Origin: Bacillota bacterium
Lineage (GTDB): Bacteria; Bacillota_B; Desulfitobacteriia; Desulfitobacteriales; Desulfitobacteriaceae
Length of the DNA: 5,666 nucleotides
NCBI GenBank assembly: GCA_021779415.1
Contig: JAJYAS010000267.1
Location: 1-5,666 of the forward strand
Direction of reading: 5' to 3'
Positions 1 to 5,649 of this stretch are shown here, one piece after another. Both the position numbers and the translations under genes were made by a program. The notes under the pieces were generated by a model. The model had not been told where the DNA came from and did no database searches. It saw only the letters and a program-made list of their open reading frames with translations. Every line of letters begins with the position of its first letter. The stretch's first letter is position 1.

Positions 1-29
1 CCGAATTGACAGTTTTCCTCCGACAAATT

Positions 30-70
30 AGAATAGTCCATGATAAAACTGTTTTATCATGGACTATTCT
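30..70. repeat. 41-bp near-perfect palindrome downstream of xdhA
   Basis: The arms at 30-49 and 51-70 are exact reverse complements over 20 bp, separated by a single base at 50. The palindrome lies about 70 bp past the stop codon of the molybdenum subunit gene, where a terminator for the operon would be expected. The minus-strand tail after the hairpin (TTCTAATTTG) is only weakly U-rich and the palindrome has almost no loop, so a classical intrinsic terminator is not convincing. Other readings are an operator for a dimeric regulator, or a repeat copy. On the minus strand a GGAGG (17-21) follows 8 nt after it, with no start codon at normal spacing before the window ends. The structure is certain; its function is open. 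Confidence 0.85.
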
Positions 71-139
71 ATGGAGGTGCTATTTTGATTCATTTGCAAG
101 AGTTTGAGCGTTAACAACGAATCCGTTCAAAGTTTTTCA

Positions 140-2431
140 TCATTTCTTCATTGCCAAAAATACCTTTTCTGGAGTGATCGGTAAATGGTTTACTCTAACC
201 CCGACGGCATTATAAATCGCCTGAGAAATTGCCGGTGGCGGGGTATTGGCTACCACTTCCCCAATAGATTTCGCCCCAAAAGGCCCAGAAGGTTCAAAGC
301 TCTCTTCAAACTCTATCCGCACTTTCCCAACATCTTTGCGACAAGGGATTTTATATTGCATAAAGGAGTTCGACGCCATTTTGCCTAAGTCATTATAGTT
401 TACCTCTTCGTAGAGGGCCATCCCTATTCCCTGAACAATTCCACCCTCCGCCTGGATGCGGGCTAAATTAGGATTAATCACAGTCCCACAATCTATGACC
501 GCCACATAGTCAATCAAGTCTATTTTTCCAGTCTCTTGATCAACTTCTACTTCTGCAAAGCCGGCGACATAGGGTGGCGGGGAAATTTCGCTTCCATGTG
601 TTGCATACCCAATCAGCTGAAGTTTTCCCGTACCCAGAATGGTAAGTTCCGCTATCTTGGCAAAACTCATCTCCTGCTCTCCTCTAACCGTTCGGACTGC
701 CATTTCATGAAGTTCAACGTCCTCGTTAGAAACTCCCAAAAACGTTGCACCCTGTTCCAAAATCTTATTTTTCAGTTCCTCCGCTGCTTTAATAACCGCT
801 GACCCAGCTACATAGGTTGTGCTTGAGGCATAAGACCCCGGATCATAGGGAGAAGTATCAGTATCCCCAGCATTAACAATAATCATCTCCATCGGAATCT
901 CCAAAATCTCCGCGGCCATCTGGCTTAGGATCGTATCGCATCCCGTTCCCATATCCGTTGCTCCGATGAGAAGGGTGAAATACCCATCATCATTTAAACG
1001 AATTTCAGCGGACGCCGTGCCAATATTTGCAATGCCCGAGCCCTGCATTGTAACTGCCATTCCCACTGCTCTCACTTTATTGTGCCCAATTTCTCGGCGC
1101 GGAAATTTGCTCTCCCAGCCGATCATCTCTTTGCCCTTTACTATACATTGATCTAAAGACGAGCTTCCCAGCAAAACCCCTTGACCGGTCAGAAAGGTTT
1201 CCCCGACTTTGCTGATATTTTTTAAGCGAACCTCGGTCGGATCCATATTTAATCGTTCTGCCAACAAATTAACCGTCGATTCTAAAGCAAATGTTCCCTG
1301 CGTTGCTCCATACCCTCGGAAAGCCCCTGCGGGCATTTTGTTGGTATACACGGCATTTCCGTGGAAACGCACCGCTCTGGTTTTATTATAAAGCGGAAGG
1401 GTGTAATGCCCCACACAGCTTAAGACAGTAGGGGCATGTTCTCCGTACGCTCCAGTGTCCGATAAGACTTGAATATCGATCGCACGAATAATTCCTTCCT
1501 GATCCGCCCCCAGTTTGACTTTCAATCTCATAGCATGACGGCTAGTCGTACAGCTAAACGTTTCTTTTCTATCATAGATGATGAGCGCTGGTTTCCTTGT
1601 CTTCAAGGTTATGATCGCTGCAAAGACATCCACAGCGCCTGTTTGCTTCCCTCCGAAGCCGCCACCGATTCTAGGCTTAATCACCCTGATCTTACTTGCG
1701 GGAATCTGTAACGCTCTCGCCAACTGTCTTTTAATATGAAAAGGAACCTGGGTCGAGCTGACCACAACGAGCCTTCCAACGTGATCGAGGTAGGTATAAG
1801 CACGGTACGTTTCCATCATGGCATGGGCCTGCGCTTGTGGATAATAGACATCCTCAACCACTACCGCGCAACGCTTGAATTCTTCCTCAACATCTCCTAC
1901 TTCTTCGTAGTAGGAAGAGACAATATTCTTTCCCTTATCAAATCCAATATCAAAATTGACGTGCAAATCCTCTTCAGAATGAACCACTGAGGAATGTCCC
2001 AGGGCCTGCTCAAAGTCTAATACAGGTTCCAGCACTTCATAATCAACCTTAATCTTCTTCATGGCCAAGAGCGCCGTCTTCTCATCCACCGCCGCTATAA
2101 TCGCCACTTCATCTCCCACATAACGAACGATTCGATCGAGAATCAAACGGTCATAGGGCGAGGGCTCGGGATAAGATTGACCCGCTAACGTGAACCGTTC
2201 CTTTGGAACATCTTTATAAGTGAGAATACATTCCACACCCTCTAACTTCTCTGCCCCAGAGATATCGATCGAATTAATCTTTGCATAAGCATGTGGGCTT
2301 CTCAGGATTTTTACCACTAAGGCATTGGGCAAAGCCAGATCTTCGGTATACACTGGTTTACCTGTGGCGATCATCATGCCATCAATTTTAGGAATACTGT
2401 GACCTACATTTTTCAAGCCCATGCTCTTCAT
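140..2431 (-). CDS. xdhA: Xanthine dehydrogenase-family molybdenum hydroxylase, molybdenum-cofactor-binding subunit
   Basis: 763 residues, the usual length for the separate large subunit of bacterial molybdenum hydroxylases. This cytoplasmic subunit holds the molybdopterin (usually cytosine dinucleotide) cofactor and hydroxylates the substrate using water. The N-terminal a/b hammerhead domain covers roughly residues 15-135; the cofactor-binding domains follow. Visible motifs are GGGFGGKQ at 256-263, AFRGYGATQ at 370-378, MQGSGI at 462-467, GATDMGTG at 490-497, ASSTTYVAG at 535-543 and GAKSIGE at 719-725, where E725 matches the catalytic glutamate. Gln263 stands where mammalian xanthine dehydrogenase has the substrate-binding Glu (bovine E802), so substrate cannot be read from homology alone. 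The upstream guanine riboswitch favours a purine (xanthine or hypoxanthine). The ATG at 2431 has GGGGGTG at 2440-2446, 8 nt away, and lies 2 nt after the 2Fe-2S gene; an ATG three codons later is possible. An aldehyde or N-heterocycle hydroxylase is the alternative. Confidence 0.9.
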   Translation of the reverse strand: MKSMGLKNVGHSIPKIDGMMIATGKPVYTEDLALPNALVVKILRSPHAYAKINSIDISGAEKLEGVECILTYKDVPKERFTLAGQSYPEPSPYDRLILDRIVRYVGDEVAIIAAVDEKTALLAMKKIKVDYEVLEPVLDFEQALGHSSVVHSEEDLHVNFDIGFDKGKNIVSSYYEEVGDVEEEFKRCAVVVEDVYYPQAQAHAMMETYRAYTYLDHVGRLVVVSSTQVPFHIKRQLARALQIPASKIRVIKPRIGGGFGGKQTGAVDVFAAIITLKTRKPALIIYDRKETFSCTTSRHAMRLKVKLGADQEGIIRAIDIQVLSDTGAYGEHAPTVLSCVGHYTLPLYNKTRAVRFHGNAVYTNKMPAGAFRGYGATQGTFALESTVNLLAERLNMDPTEVRLKNISKVGETFLTGQGVLLGSSSLDQCIVKGKEMIGWESKFPRREIGHNKVRAVGMAVTMQGSGIANIGTASAEIRLNDDGYFTLLIGATDMGTGCDTILSQMAAEILEIPMEMIIVNAGDTDTSPYDPGSYASSTTYVAGSAVIKAAEELKNKILEQGATFLGVSNEDVELHEMAVRTVRGEQEMSFAKIAELTILGTGKLQLIGYATHGSEISPPPYVAGFAEVEVDQETGKIDLIDYVAVIDCGTVINPNLARIQAEGGIVQGIGMALYEEVNYNDLGKMASNSFMQYKIPCRKDVGKVRIEFEESFEPSGPFGAKSIGEVVANTPPPAISQAIYNAVGVRVNHLPITPEKVFLAMKK

Positions 2432-2433
2432 CC

Positions 2434-2883
2434 CTATTTCACCCCCAGATAGGTCTTAACTGCTCTAAGCTGTCCCATATACCCTGTGCAACGACACAAG
2501 TTACCTGTTAGGTAGTGAATAATTTCTTCTTCCGAAGGGTTAACTAACTCGTTTTTCATAGCCAACACATTCATGATAAACCCTGGACTGCAAAAACCGC
2601 ACTGCTCTGCCCCTTCTGCGCTGAGCACTTGGGCAAATTCTTCAGCGGCCTTAGGAATTCCTTCTATAGTTGTAATTTTTTTACCGTGAACCCGTGAAGA
2701 AAGGATAGAACAAGAAAGCATAGATTTGCCCTCAATCCAGACAGTGCAAAGTCCGCAACAACTTGTTTCACATGCCTTCTTGACACTCAGAAGTCCATGG
2801 GCTCTTAACGTATCTGCCAGAAATTCATCGCTTGCTACGTCCCATGTGACTAATTTATCGTTAATTGTTACTTCAATTTGCAT
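2434..2883 (-). CDS. xdhC: Xanthine dehydrogenase-family 2Fe-2S subunit
   Basis: 149 residues, a typical length for the small electron-transfer subunit that carries two [2Fe-2S] clusters between the molybdenum site and FAD. The N-terminal plant-ferredoxin-like domain holds C38, C43, C46 and C58 with the family spacing (x4, x2, x11). The C-terminal helical domain holds C95-x2-C98 (QCGFC) and C130-x-C132 (NLCRCTGY). An additional cysteine, C42, directly precedes C43, giving a Cys-Cys pair inside the first cluster loop. The ATG at 2883 overlaps the end of the FAD gene by 16 bp. Its GGAGG at 2891-2895, 7 nt upstream, lies inside the FAD coding sequence, so the two genes are probably translationally coupled. 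The symbol follows the E. coli xdhABC convention; other organisms letter the subunits differently. Confidence 0.93.
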   Translation of the reverse strand: MQIEVTINDKLVTWDVASDEFLADTLRAHGLLSVKKACETSCCGLCTVWIEGKSMLSCSILSSRVHGKKITTIEGIPKAAEEFAQVLSAEGAEQCGFCSPGFIMNVLAMKNELVNPSEEEIIHYLTGNLCRCTGYMGQLRAVKTYLGVK

Positions 2884-3680
2884 TGCAAAACCTCCATTAT
2901 TCCCCTCTTGACGAGCACTCGACAGAGAGACCGACGATAGTCGGCCGTCCCCCTCATATTTGTGCCAAAGGATAATTCCTCTGTGGCTTTTTGCGCCACA
3001 TCCTCAATCTCTTTATCAGTTAGGTTTTCTTTCGACAGAGTTGCCGAAGCAATCTTAGCTATAGCCGCTCTTCTCGGTCTAGCCCCCACAACGATTGTCC
3101 AATGATCATCAAGAGTTGATACTGCAACATTGAGGATCGAATAGTCACTAGCTGAATTTCTAAAGCTCTGGTAATTTGCTAGTCTCTTGTTTTTCTTAAT
3201 CCACAGTTTCACTAATATGTCCTTTTCGCAGGGCATACCTAAAAAGTCCGCTAAGGACATTCTCCCATTCTTGTACAACTCGACTTCCGCGTCTAACGCT
3301 AATAAAGGAGTAATTAAATCAGAAAAACCATATTTAGAATAAACCGAAGCACCCACTGTAACTCCGTTTCGGAATTGCACTCCGATAATATTTTGAACTG
3401 ATTTGGGAAGCATTCCATTAAACGCTTCCCTTAACAGCGCGTTAGTTTCAACGTCTCGCAAACTTGTCATAGCCCCGATTTCGATGAAATCGGCCTGCTC
3501 TTTAATATAGCCAAGTCCAAGTTTAGAAAGGTCAATCGCTGTACCAATCCGTTTTGAACCCATTTTAAGAAAAGCACAGCCACCGAGAATAGTGTTATTC
3601 CGTTTCTCATAAAGAATCCGGTAAGCTTCATCTAGGCTATCCGGTTGAACTAAATCAAGTACTGTAAACACTCTAGCCAC
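2868..3680 (-). CDS. xdhB: Xanthine dehydrogenase-family FAD-binding subunit
   Basis: 270 residues, first gene of the operon and short for this subunit, close to the small YgfM/XdhB-like versions (about 260-290). It would pass electrons from the 2Fe-2S clusters to NAD+ or another acceptor. The FAD-binding half has a degenerate first glycine loop, ILGGCAFLKMG at 31-41, where many relatives read GG-[TQH]-[DS]-L. The second FAD segment, TVGASVYSKYGFSDLI at 108-123, lies before a conserved-looking LLALDAEVEL (126-135). The C-terminal CO-dehydrogenase-flavoprotein-like domain begins near residue 165; FRNSASDYSILNVAVS (173-188) is typical of it. Translation starts at GTG 3680. The AAGGAG at 3685-3690 leaves only 4 nt, so a GTG at codon 4 (13 nt) cannot be excluded. 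Expression depends on read-through of the terminator at 3742-3808, under the guanine riboswitch. The atypical flavin loops leave the acceptor uncertain. Confidence 0.88.
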   Translation of the reverse strand: MARVFTVLDLVQPDSLDEAYRILYEKRNNTILGGCAFLKMGSKRIGTAIDLSKLGLGYIKEQADFIEIGAMTSLRDVETNALLREAFNGMLPKSVQNIIGVQFRNGVTVGASVYSKYGFSDLITPLLALDAEVELYKNGRMSLADFLGMPCEKDILVKLWIKKNKRLANYQSFRNSASDYSILNVAVSTLDDHWTIVVGARPRRAAIAKIASATLSKENLTDKEIEDVAQKATEELSFGTNMRGTADYRRSLCRVLVKRGIMEVLQCKLK

Positions 3681-3684
3681 TCCA

Positions 3685-3690
3685 CTCCTT
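3685..3690 (-). promoter_or_regulatory. Ribosome binding site of the FAD-subunit gene
   Basis: AAGGAG on the minus strand, 4 nt before the GTG at 3680. No ATG start in the correct frame lies nearby, so this site is what supports a GTG start. The spacing is short, so initiation at the GTG three codons downstream is a fallback. Confidence 0.6.
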
Positions 3691-3741
3691 GCAGTTGATT
3701 ATGATACATGCATGTCCATGAGCTACAGAAACCATGCTGGC

Positions 3742-3808
3742 ACAACAAGAAAACCCAAGCAAACAGTTTTCAACTCAAATTAGTGAGAGAAACCTGCCCG
3801 CTTGGGTT
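3742..3808 (-). terminator. Intrinsic terminator in the leader of the xdh operon (riboswitch expression platform)
   Basis: On the minus strand a 9-bp perfect stem, AACCCAAGC (3800-3808) with GCTTGGGTT (3752-3760), continues inward as GGGCAG/CTGTTT with three G-U pairs, then UUUC/GAAA after one mismatch. It is followed directly by the U-rich run TTTTCTTGTTGTG. It lies about 60 nt before the FAD-subunit start and downstream of the guanine aptamer. Most likely it is the regulated attenuator, because no gene lies between promoter and terminator that it could otherwise serve. Confidence 0.85.
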
Positions 3809-3935
3809 CAAGTTCAACTAAACTTCTATCGAAGTAAGTTTCCTATATCCCGCGGTGTAATCCAAAAACAAAGTTAAGACTTTCTCAAAGCCTTTGGATC
3901 TGTACCACTTGGACTTGTGGCCCTAGGTACACTTT
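3809..3935 (-). other. Linker between guanine aptamer and terminator, with two hairpins
   Basis: This 127-nt stretch of leader RNA carries no credible gene. A first hairpin (3902-3930) uses CCAC/GTGG closed by GTA/UAC, or alternatively GTACC/GGTAC. A second (3860-3899) has an outer 7-bp stem ATCCAAA/TTTGGAT around an inner GGCTTT-gag-AAAGTC hairpin. Just before the terminator, a weak AAACTT/AAGTTT hairpin can also form. In most guanine riboswitches the aptamer abuts the terminator or antiterminator, so this spacing is unusual. The hairpins were found by eye and not folded by software. Confidence 0.55.
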
Positions 3936-4006
3936 CGCTCATAGTCGGACCATTTACGGCAGTCCGGTAGAAACTTGCAGACCTTATCTCTGCTACTATA
4001 TGAACA
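3936..4006 (-). ncRNA. Guanine-class purine riboswitch aptamer
   Basis: The minus strand aligns over its length with the B. subtilis xpt guanine aptamer. P1 is TGTTCATA/TATGAGCG (8 bp, two G-U). P2 is GCAGA/TCTGC, with loop GATAAGG. J2/3 is GTTTCTAC. P3 is CGGACTG/TGGTCCG (7 bp with wobbles, one pair longer than xpt), with loop CCGTAAA. The loop-loop contacts G37, G38, C60 and C61 (xpt numbering) are present. U22, U47, U51 and A52 are kept, and the specificity base 74 is C (plus-strand G at 3944). That points to guanine/hypoxanthine/xanthine rather than adenine, and U51 argues against the 2'-deoxyguanosine variants. Position 24 in J1/2 is G where xpt has A. It begins about 15 nt after the predicted transcription start and can only control the xdh operon on this strand. 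Confidence 0.95.
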
Positions 4007-4028
4007 CACTATTCATTTGCCTAATTTC

Positions 4029-4057
4029 ATTTTACAAGAAATAACGGCCTAGGTCAA
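4029..4057 (-). promoter_or_regulatory. Sigma-A-type promoter of the riboswitch-xdh operon
   Basis: Minus-strand TTGACC (4052-4057) and TAAAAT (4029-4034), each 5/6 to consensus, are separated by exactly 17 nt. Transcription would start near 4022, shortly before the guanine aptamer, as expected for a riboswitch leader. The -35 box overlaps the outer end of the inverted repeat at 4055-4112. Confidence 0.75.
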
Positions 4058-4112
4058 CCAATTTTTCGAACATTAGCTGTCACAACAGCAAAAACGTTCG
4101 AAAAATTGGTTG
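4055..4112. repeat. 17-bp perfect inverted repeat between the receptor gene and the xdh promoter
   Basis: The arms 4055-4071 and 4096-4112 are exact reverse complements. Their 24-base centre contains a second small hairpin, GCTGT/ACAGC (4076-4080 and 4085-4089). The element starts 40 bp after the receptor stop codon, where a terminator is expected, but neither strand has a U-tract after the stem. The right-to-left reading runs straight into the TTGACC -35 box, so it may terminate or roadblock the cheW-receptor transcript, or act as an operator for a dimeric regulator of xdh. Each arm holds its own TTCGAA palindrome. Confidence 0.85.
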
Positions 4113-4151
4113 TTCATAATCAATCCAGAAGATACCATAATAATTTTGTTT

Positions 4152-4967
4152 TTAAAGCTTTGCGGCCAAAGCTGATAATGCCATTGCAGATCCTGATAGG
4201 GATTCTATGGTCGCTCCAATTTCCTCCACAGCTGCAGAGACTTCCTGTGTATTACCACCTGCATTTTCTAACTCCATTGTCATCTTACCGACATGGCCTT
4301 GAATACCTACGATAATTTTGCGAATATCTTTTGCAGAGGTAGCACTAGATATCGCCATCGCACGAATTTCCGAGGCAACAACAGCGAAGCCTCGTCCAAT
4401 GTCTCCTGCTCTAGAAGCCTCGATTGCAGCGTTGAGTCCAAGAACCTTTGTATCACTAGCAACAGAATTAATGTATTCAACAACTTCTTCCATTTGTAAT
4501 GCCTTTTCATTTACCTCTTGAGACTGAAGCATAAGGGATTGACCACTATCGGCAAGTGCTTGGGATGAGGCAGCAATGTTTTCGATGGCAGCTGTAACCT
4601 GTTCCAGAGATTCTGAAAGTTCTTTAGCGAGGGAAGGAAGATTTTGGAGTGCATATTCCCTTTCATTTGAACCGGTGGTAGCAATTCCTCCTATAATGAC
4701 CCCGTTTTCTCTAATTGGATACGCTACTCCTGTGTAAGCAACCCCTAAGGCTTCTGCCCCAACCAGTCTTTGAACCTTATCACCTGTTTGAAGGCATTCA
4801 AGCGACGTAGAAGTAGATGGTAAAATGTCCCCTACCTTCAGAGGTAGATTAATAACTGAACCCATTTTAACATGAATATACTTTTCAAGATCAAATAAAA
4901 AAACAGAGGTTTTCCCAAAATCAGTGTCAAAAATTACATCGAGCATTTGTTTATAATCTTCAATCAT
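4152..4967 (-). CDS. Small cytoplasmic methyl-accepting chemotaxis receptor
   Basis: 271 residues with no signal peptide and no transmembrane stretch, so it is a soluble chemoreceptor of the general type of B. subtilis YfmS. Residues 1 to about 105 form a compact domain, probably a PAS- or Cache-like sensor: it has alternating short hydrophobic strands such as SVFLFDL and a PIRENGVIIGGIATTGS end typical of such folds. Its ligand is unknown. Residues about 108-271 are the coiled-coil signalling hairpin. The conserved tip is at about 175-202 (GLNAAIEASRAGD followed by GRGFAVVASEIR), which contacts CheW and the CheA kinase. Both arms are short, about 70-85 residues each. The ATG at 4967 has GGAGG at 4978-4982, 10 nt upstream. 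It follows cheW by 49 bp with no terminator between, so the two are co-transcribed under the c-di-GMP riboswitch. Confidence 0.92.
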   Translation of the reverse strand: MIEDYKQMLDVIFDTDFGKTSVFLFDLEKYIHVKMGSVINLPLKVGDILPSTSTSLECLQTGDKVQRLVGAEALGVAYTGVAYPIRENGVIIGGIATTGSNEREYALQNLPSLAKELSESLEQVTAAIENIAASSQALADSGQSLMLQSQEVNEKALQMEEVVEYINSVASDTKVLGLNAAIEASRAGDIGRGFAVVASEIRAMAISSATSAKDIRKIIVGIQGHVGKMTMELENAGGNTQEVSAAVEEIGATIESLSGSAMALSALAAKL

Positions 4968-5016
4968 AGCAACAATTCCTCCTATAATCAGTTCACTCTC
5001 ACTATCATTAAGTCTA

Positions 5017-5475
5017 TTAGTTTGTTAAAACTGCATTAGCAGAACCCAACCAAGTTAAAACGTCATCGGAAAAAAGCTGTTTGATATCGATGACTGGAAT
5101 AATATCATCTTCAATTTTGATGATTTCCTTTATTGTGCCACGATGTATAATATCGGGAATTTTTTCAAGGGAACCGCTTTCCAGAATCTCAACAACATCG
5201 TCAACCCAAAGACCAATTTTCTCAGTTTCTTGAGCGGACTCGAAAATTATTATTCTGGGTTCTCCTTCTTGACTAGGCTCGATTCCAAATTTCTTTCTTA
5301 AATCAACTACGGTAACAACACCGTCACGCACTTTGGCAATCCCCTGTACAAATTCCGGAGCACCCAAAAGTTGGATAACTTTTACTGGCTTAATGATTTC
5401 ACGAACACTACTCATTTCCACAGCATAGTTGTGCAATCCAAGTTTGAATTGAATGAATTGTTTAATTTCAGCCAT
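5017..5475 (-). CDS. cheW: CheW chemotaxis adaptor protein
   Basis: 152 residues, a single CheW domain. CheW links chemoreceptor tips to the CheA histidine kinase in the cytoplasm. Typical features are the N-terminal strand FIQFKLGLHNYAVE (7-20), VREIIKP (24-30), the segment FVQGIAKVRDGVVTVVDLR (42-60) with R50 at the usual arginine, KKFG (61-64), and the second half with IGLWVDDVVEI (87-97) and IIPVIDIKQLF (125-135). The common NLRG reads KVRD here, a local deviation at the receptor/kinase-binding face. The frame is open upstream to 5604, but the real start is the ATG at 5475. It has AAAGGAG (5484-5490) 8 nt upstream, gives the normal family N-terminus, and the upstream extension would overlap the riboswitch and terminator. 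It sits directly before the soluble receptor gene, presumably its partner. No cheA is present here, so it would have to work with a kinase encoded elsewhere. Confidence 0.95.
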   Translation of the reverse strand: MAEIKQFIQFKLGLHNYAVEMSSVREIIKPVKVIQLLGAPEFVQGIAKVRDGVVTVVDLRKKFGIEPSQEGEPRIIIFESAQETEKIGLWVDDVVEILESGSLEKIPDIIHRGTIKEIIKIEDDIIPVIDIKQLFSDDVLTWLGSANAVLTN

Positions 5476-5483
5476 TAGAATAA

Positions 5484-5490
5484 CTCCTTT
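5484..5490 (-). promoter_or_regulatory. Ribosome binding site fixing the cheW start
   Basis: Minus-strand AAAGGAG, 8 nt before the ATG at 5475. It decides against the longer open frame beginning at 5604, which has no such site and would be read through a structured RNA element. Confidence 0.85.
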
Positions 5491-5518
5491 CTGTTTTTCA
5501 ATAAATTGTCCATTGTTG

Positions 5519-5555
5519 GAAAATAAATAATGCCACACTCTATACAAGCATGGCA
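5519..5555 (-). terminator. Intrinsic terminator in the cheW leader (c-di-GMP riboswitch expression platform)
   Basis: On the minus strand GCCATGCTT (5546-5554) pairs with GAGTGTGGC (5532-5540) around the loop GTATA, giving 9 bp with three G-U pairs, plus a flanking U-A. It is followed by ATTATTTATTTT, an interrupted U-rich tail. It lies 10 nt downstream of the aptamer and about 45 nt before the cheW start. The 5' arm is complementary to the 5' strand of the aptamer, which makes it look regulated rather than constitutive. Confidence 0.7.
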
Positions 5556-5564
5556 AAATAAACT

Positions 5565-5638
5565 TGGTAACCTGGCGGTCGTCAGCCAAACCTGTACGAT
5601 CCATGGCTTTGCGTCCTTAGCTCTCACTAAGTTTGCCA
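5565..5638 (-). ncRNA. Cyclic-di-GMP class I (GEMM-I) riboswitch aptamer
   Basis: The minus strand matches the GEMM-I consensus in order. TGGCAAAC (5631-5638) opens the aptamer. The hairpin CTTAGT-GAGA-GCTAAG has a GNRA tetraloop, which normally docks on the second helix. Next come the invariant GGACGCAAAGCC and a second irregular helix, and CGCCAGGTTACC (5566-5577) closes it. Compared with V. cholerae Vc2, the ligand-contacting bases G20 (5636), A47 (in GCAAAGCC) and C92 (5575) are all kept. G at position 20 indicates c-di-GMP rather than the cGAMP subclass, which has A there. It precedes the cheW-receptor pair; GEMM-I elements are known to be frequent upstream of motility and chemotaxis genes. 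Confidence 0.93.
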
Positions 5639-5649
5639 TTTTCAAACTC

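Noticed and set aside
1..21. Start of a further minus-strand gene suggested by GGAGG at 17-21
   Set aside because: No ATG, GTG or TTG follows at normal spacing within the window, so no coding feature can be claimed.
72..113. Plus-strand GGAGGTG followed by a TTG and a nine-codon frame
   Set aside because: It is too short, uses a weak start codon and has no plus-strand neighbour; the GGAGG is probably fortuitous next to the palindrome.
185..1990. Several 60-88-codon plus-strand open frames opposite the molybdenum subunit gene
   Set aside because: They lie antisense to a well-supported gene, lack ribosome sites and show no protein-like features.
3673..3735. A 20-codon leader ORF on the minus strand overlapping the FAD-subunit start
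   Set aside because: It has no ribosome binding site before its ATG and no recognisable attenuation pattern; such short frames arise by chance.
3860..3899. A second intrinsic terminator in the guanine riboswitch linker (GGCTTT/AAAGTC hairpin followed by a U-rich stretch)
   Set aside because: The U-rich segment is interrupted and set off by AAC, and part of it pairs in the outer ATCCAAA/TTTGGAT stem, so it is treated as a linker hairpin.
3936..4006. Adenine or 2'-deoxyguanosine riboswitch instead of guanine
   Set aside because: The specificity base equivalent to 74 is C, not U, and position 51 is U, as in guanine aptamers.
5476..5604. A 43-residue N-terminal extension of CheW from an in-frame ATG at 5604
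   Set aside because: It runs through the c-di-GMP aptamer and the terminator, has no ribosome site, and the ATG at 5475 has a good one and gives the family-typical N-terminus.
5565..5638. cGAMP-type GEMM-I riboswitch
   Set aside because: The base equivalent to Vc2 position 20 is G, as in c-di-GMP aptamers; the cGAMP subclass has A. Promiscuous binding is not excluded.
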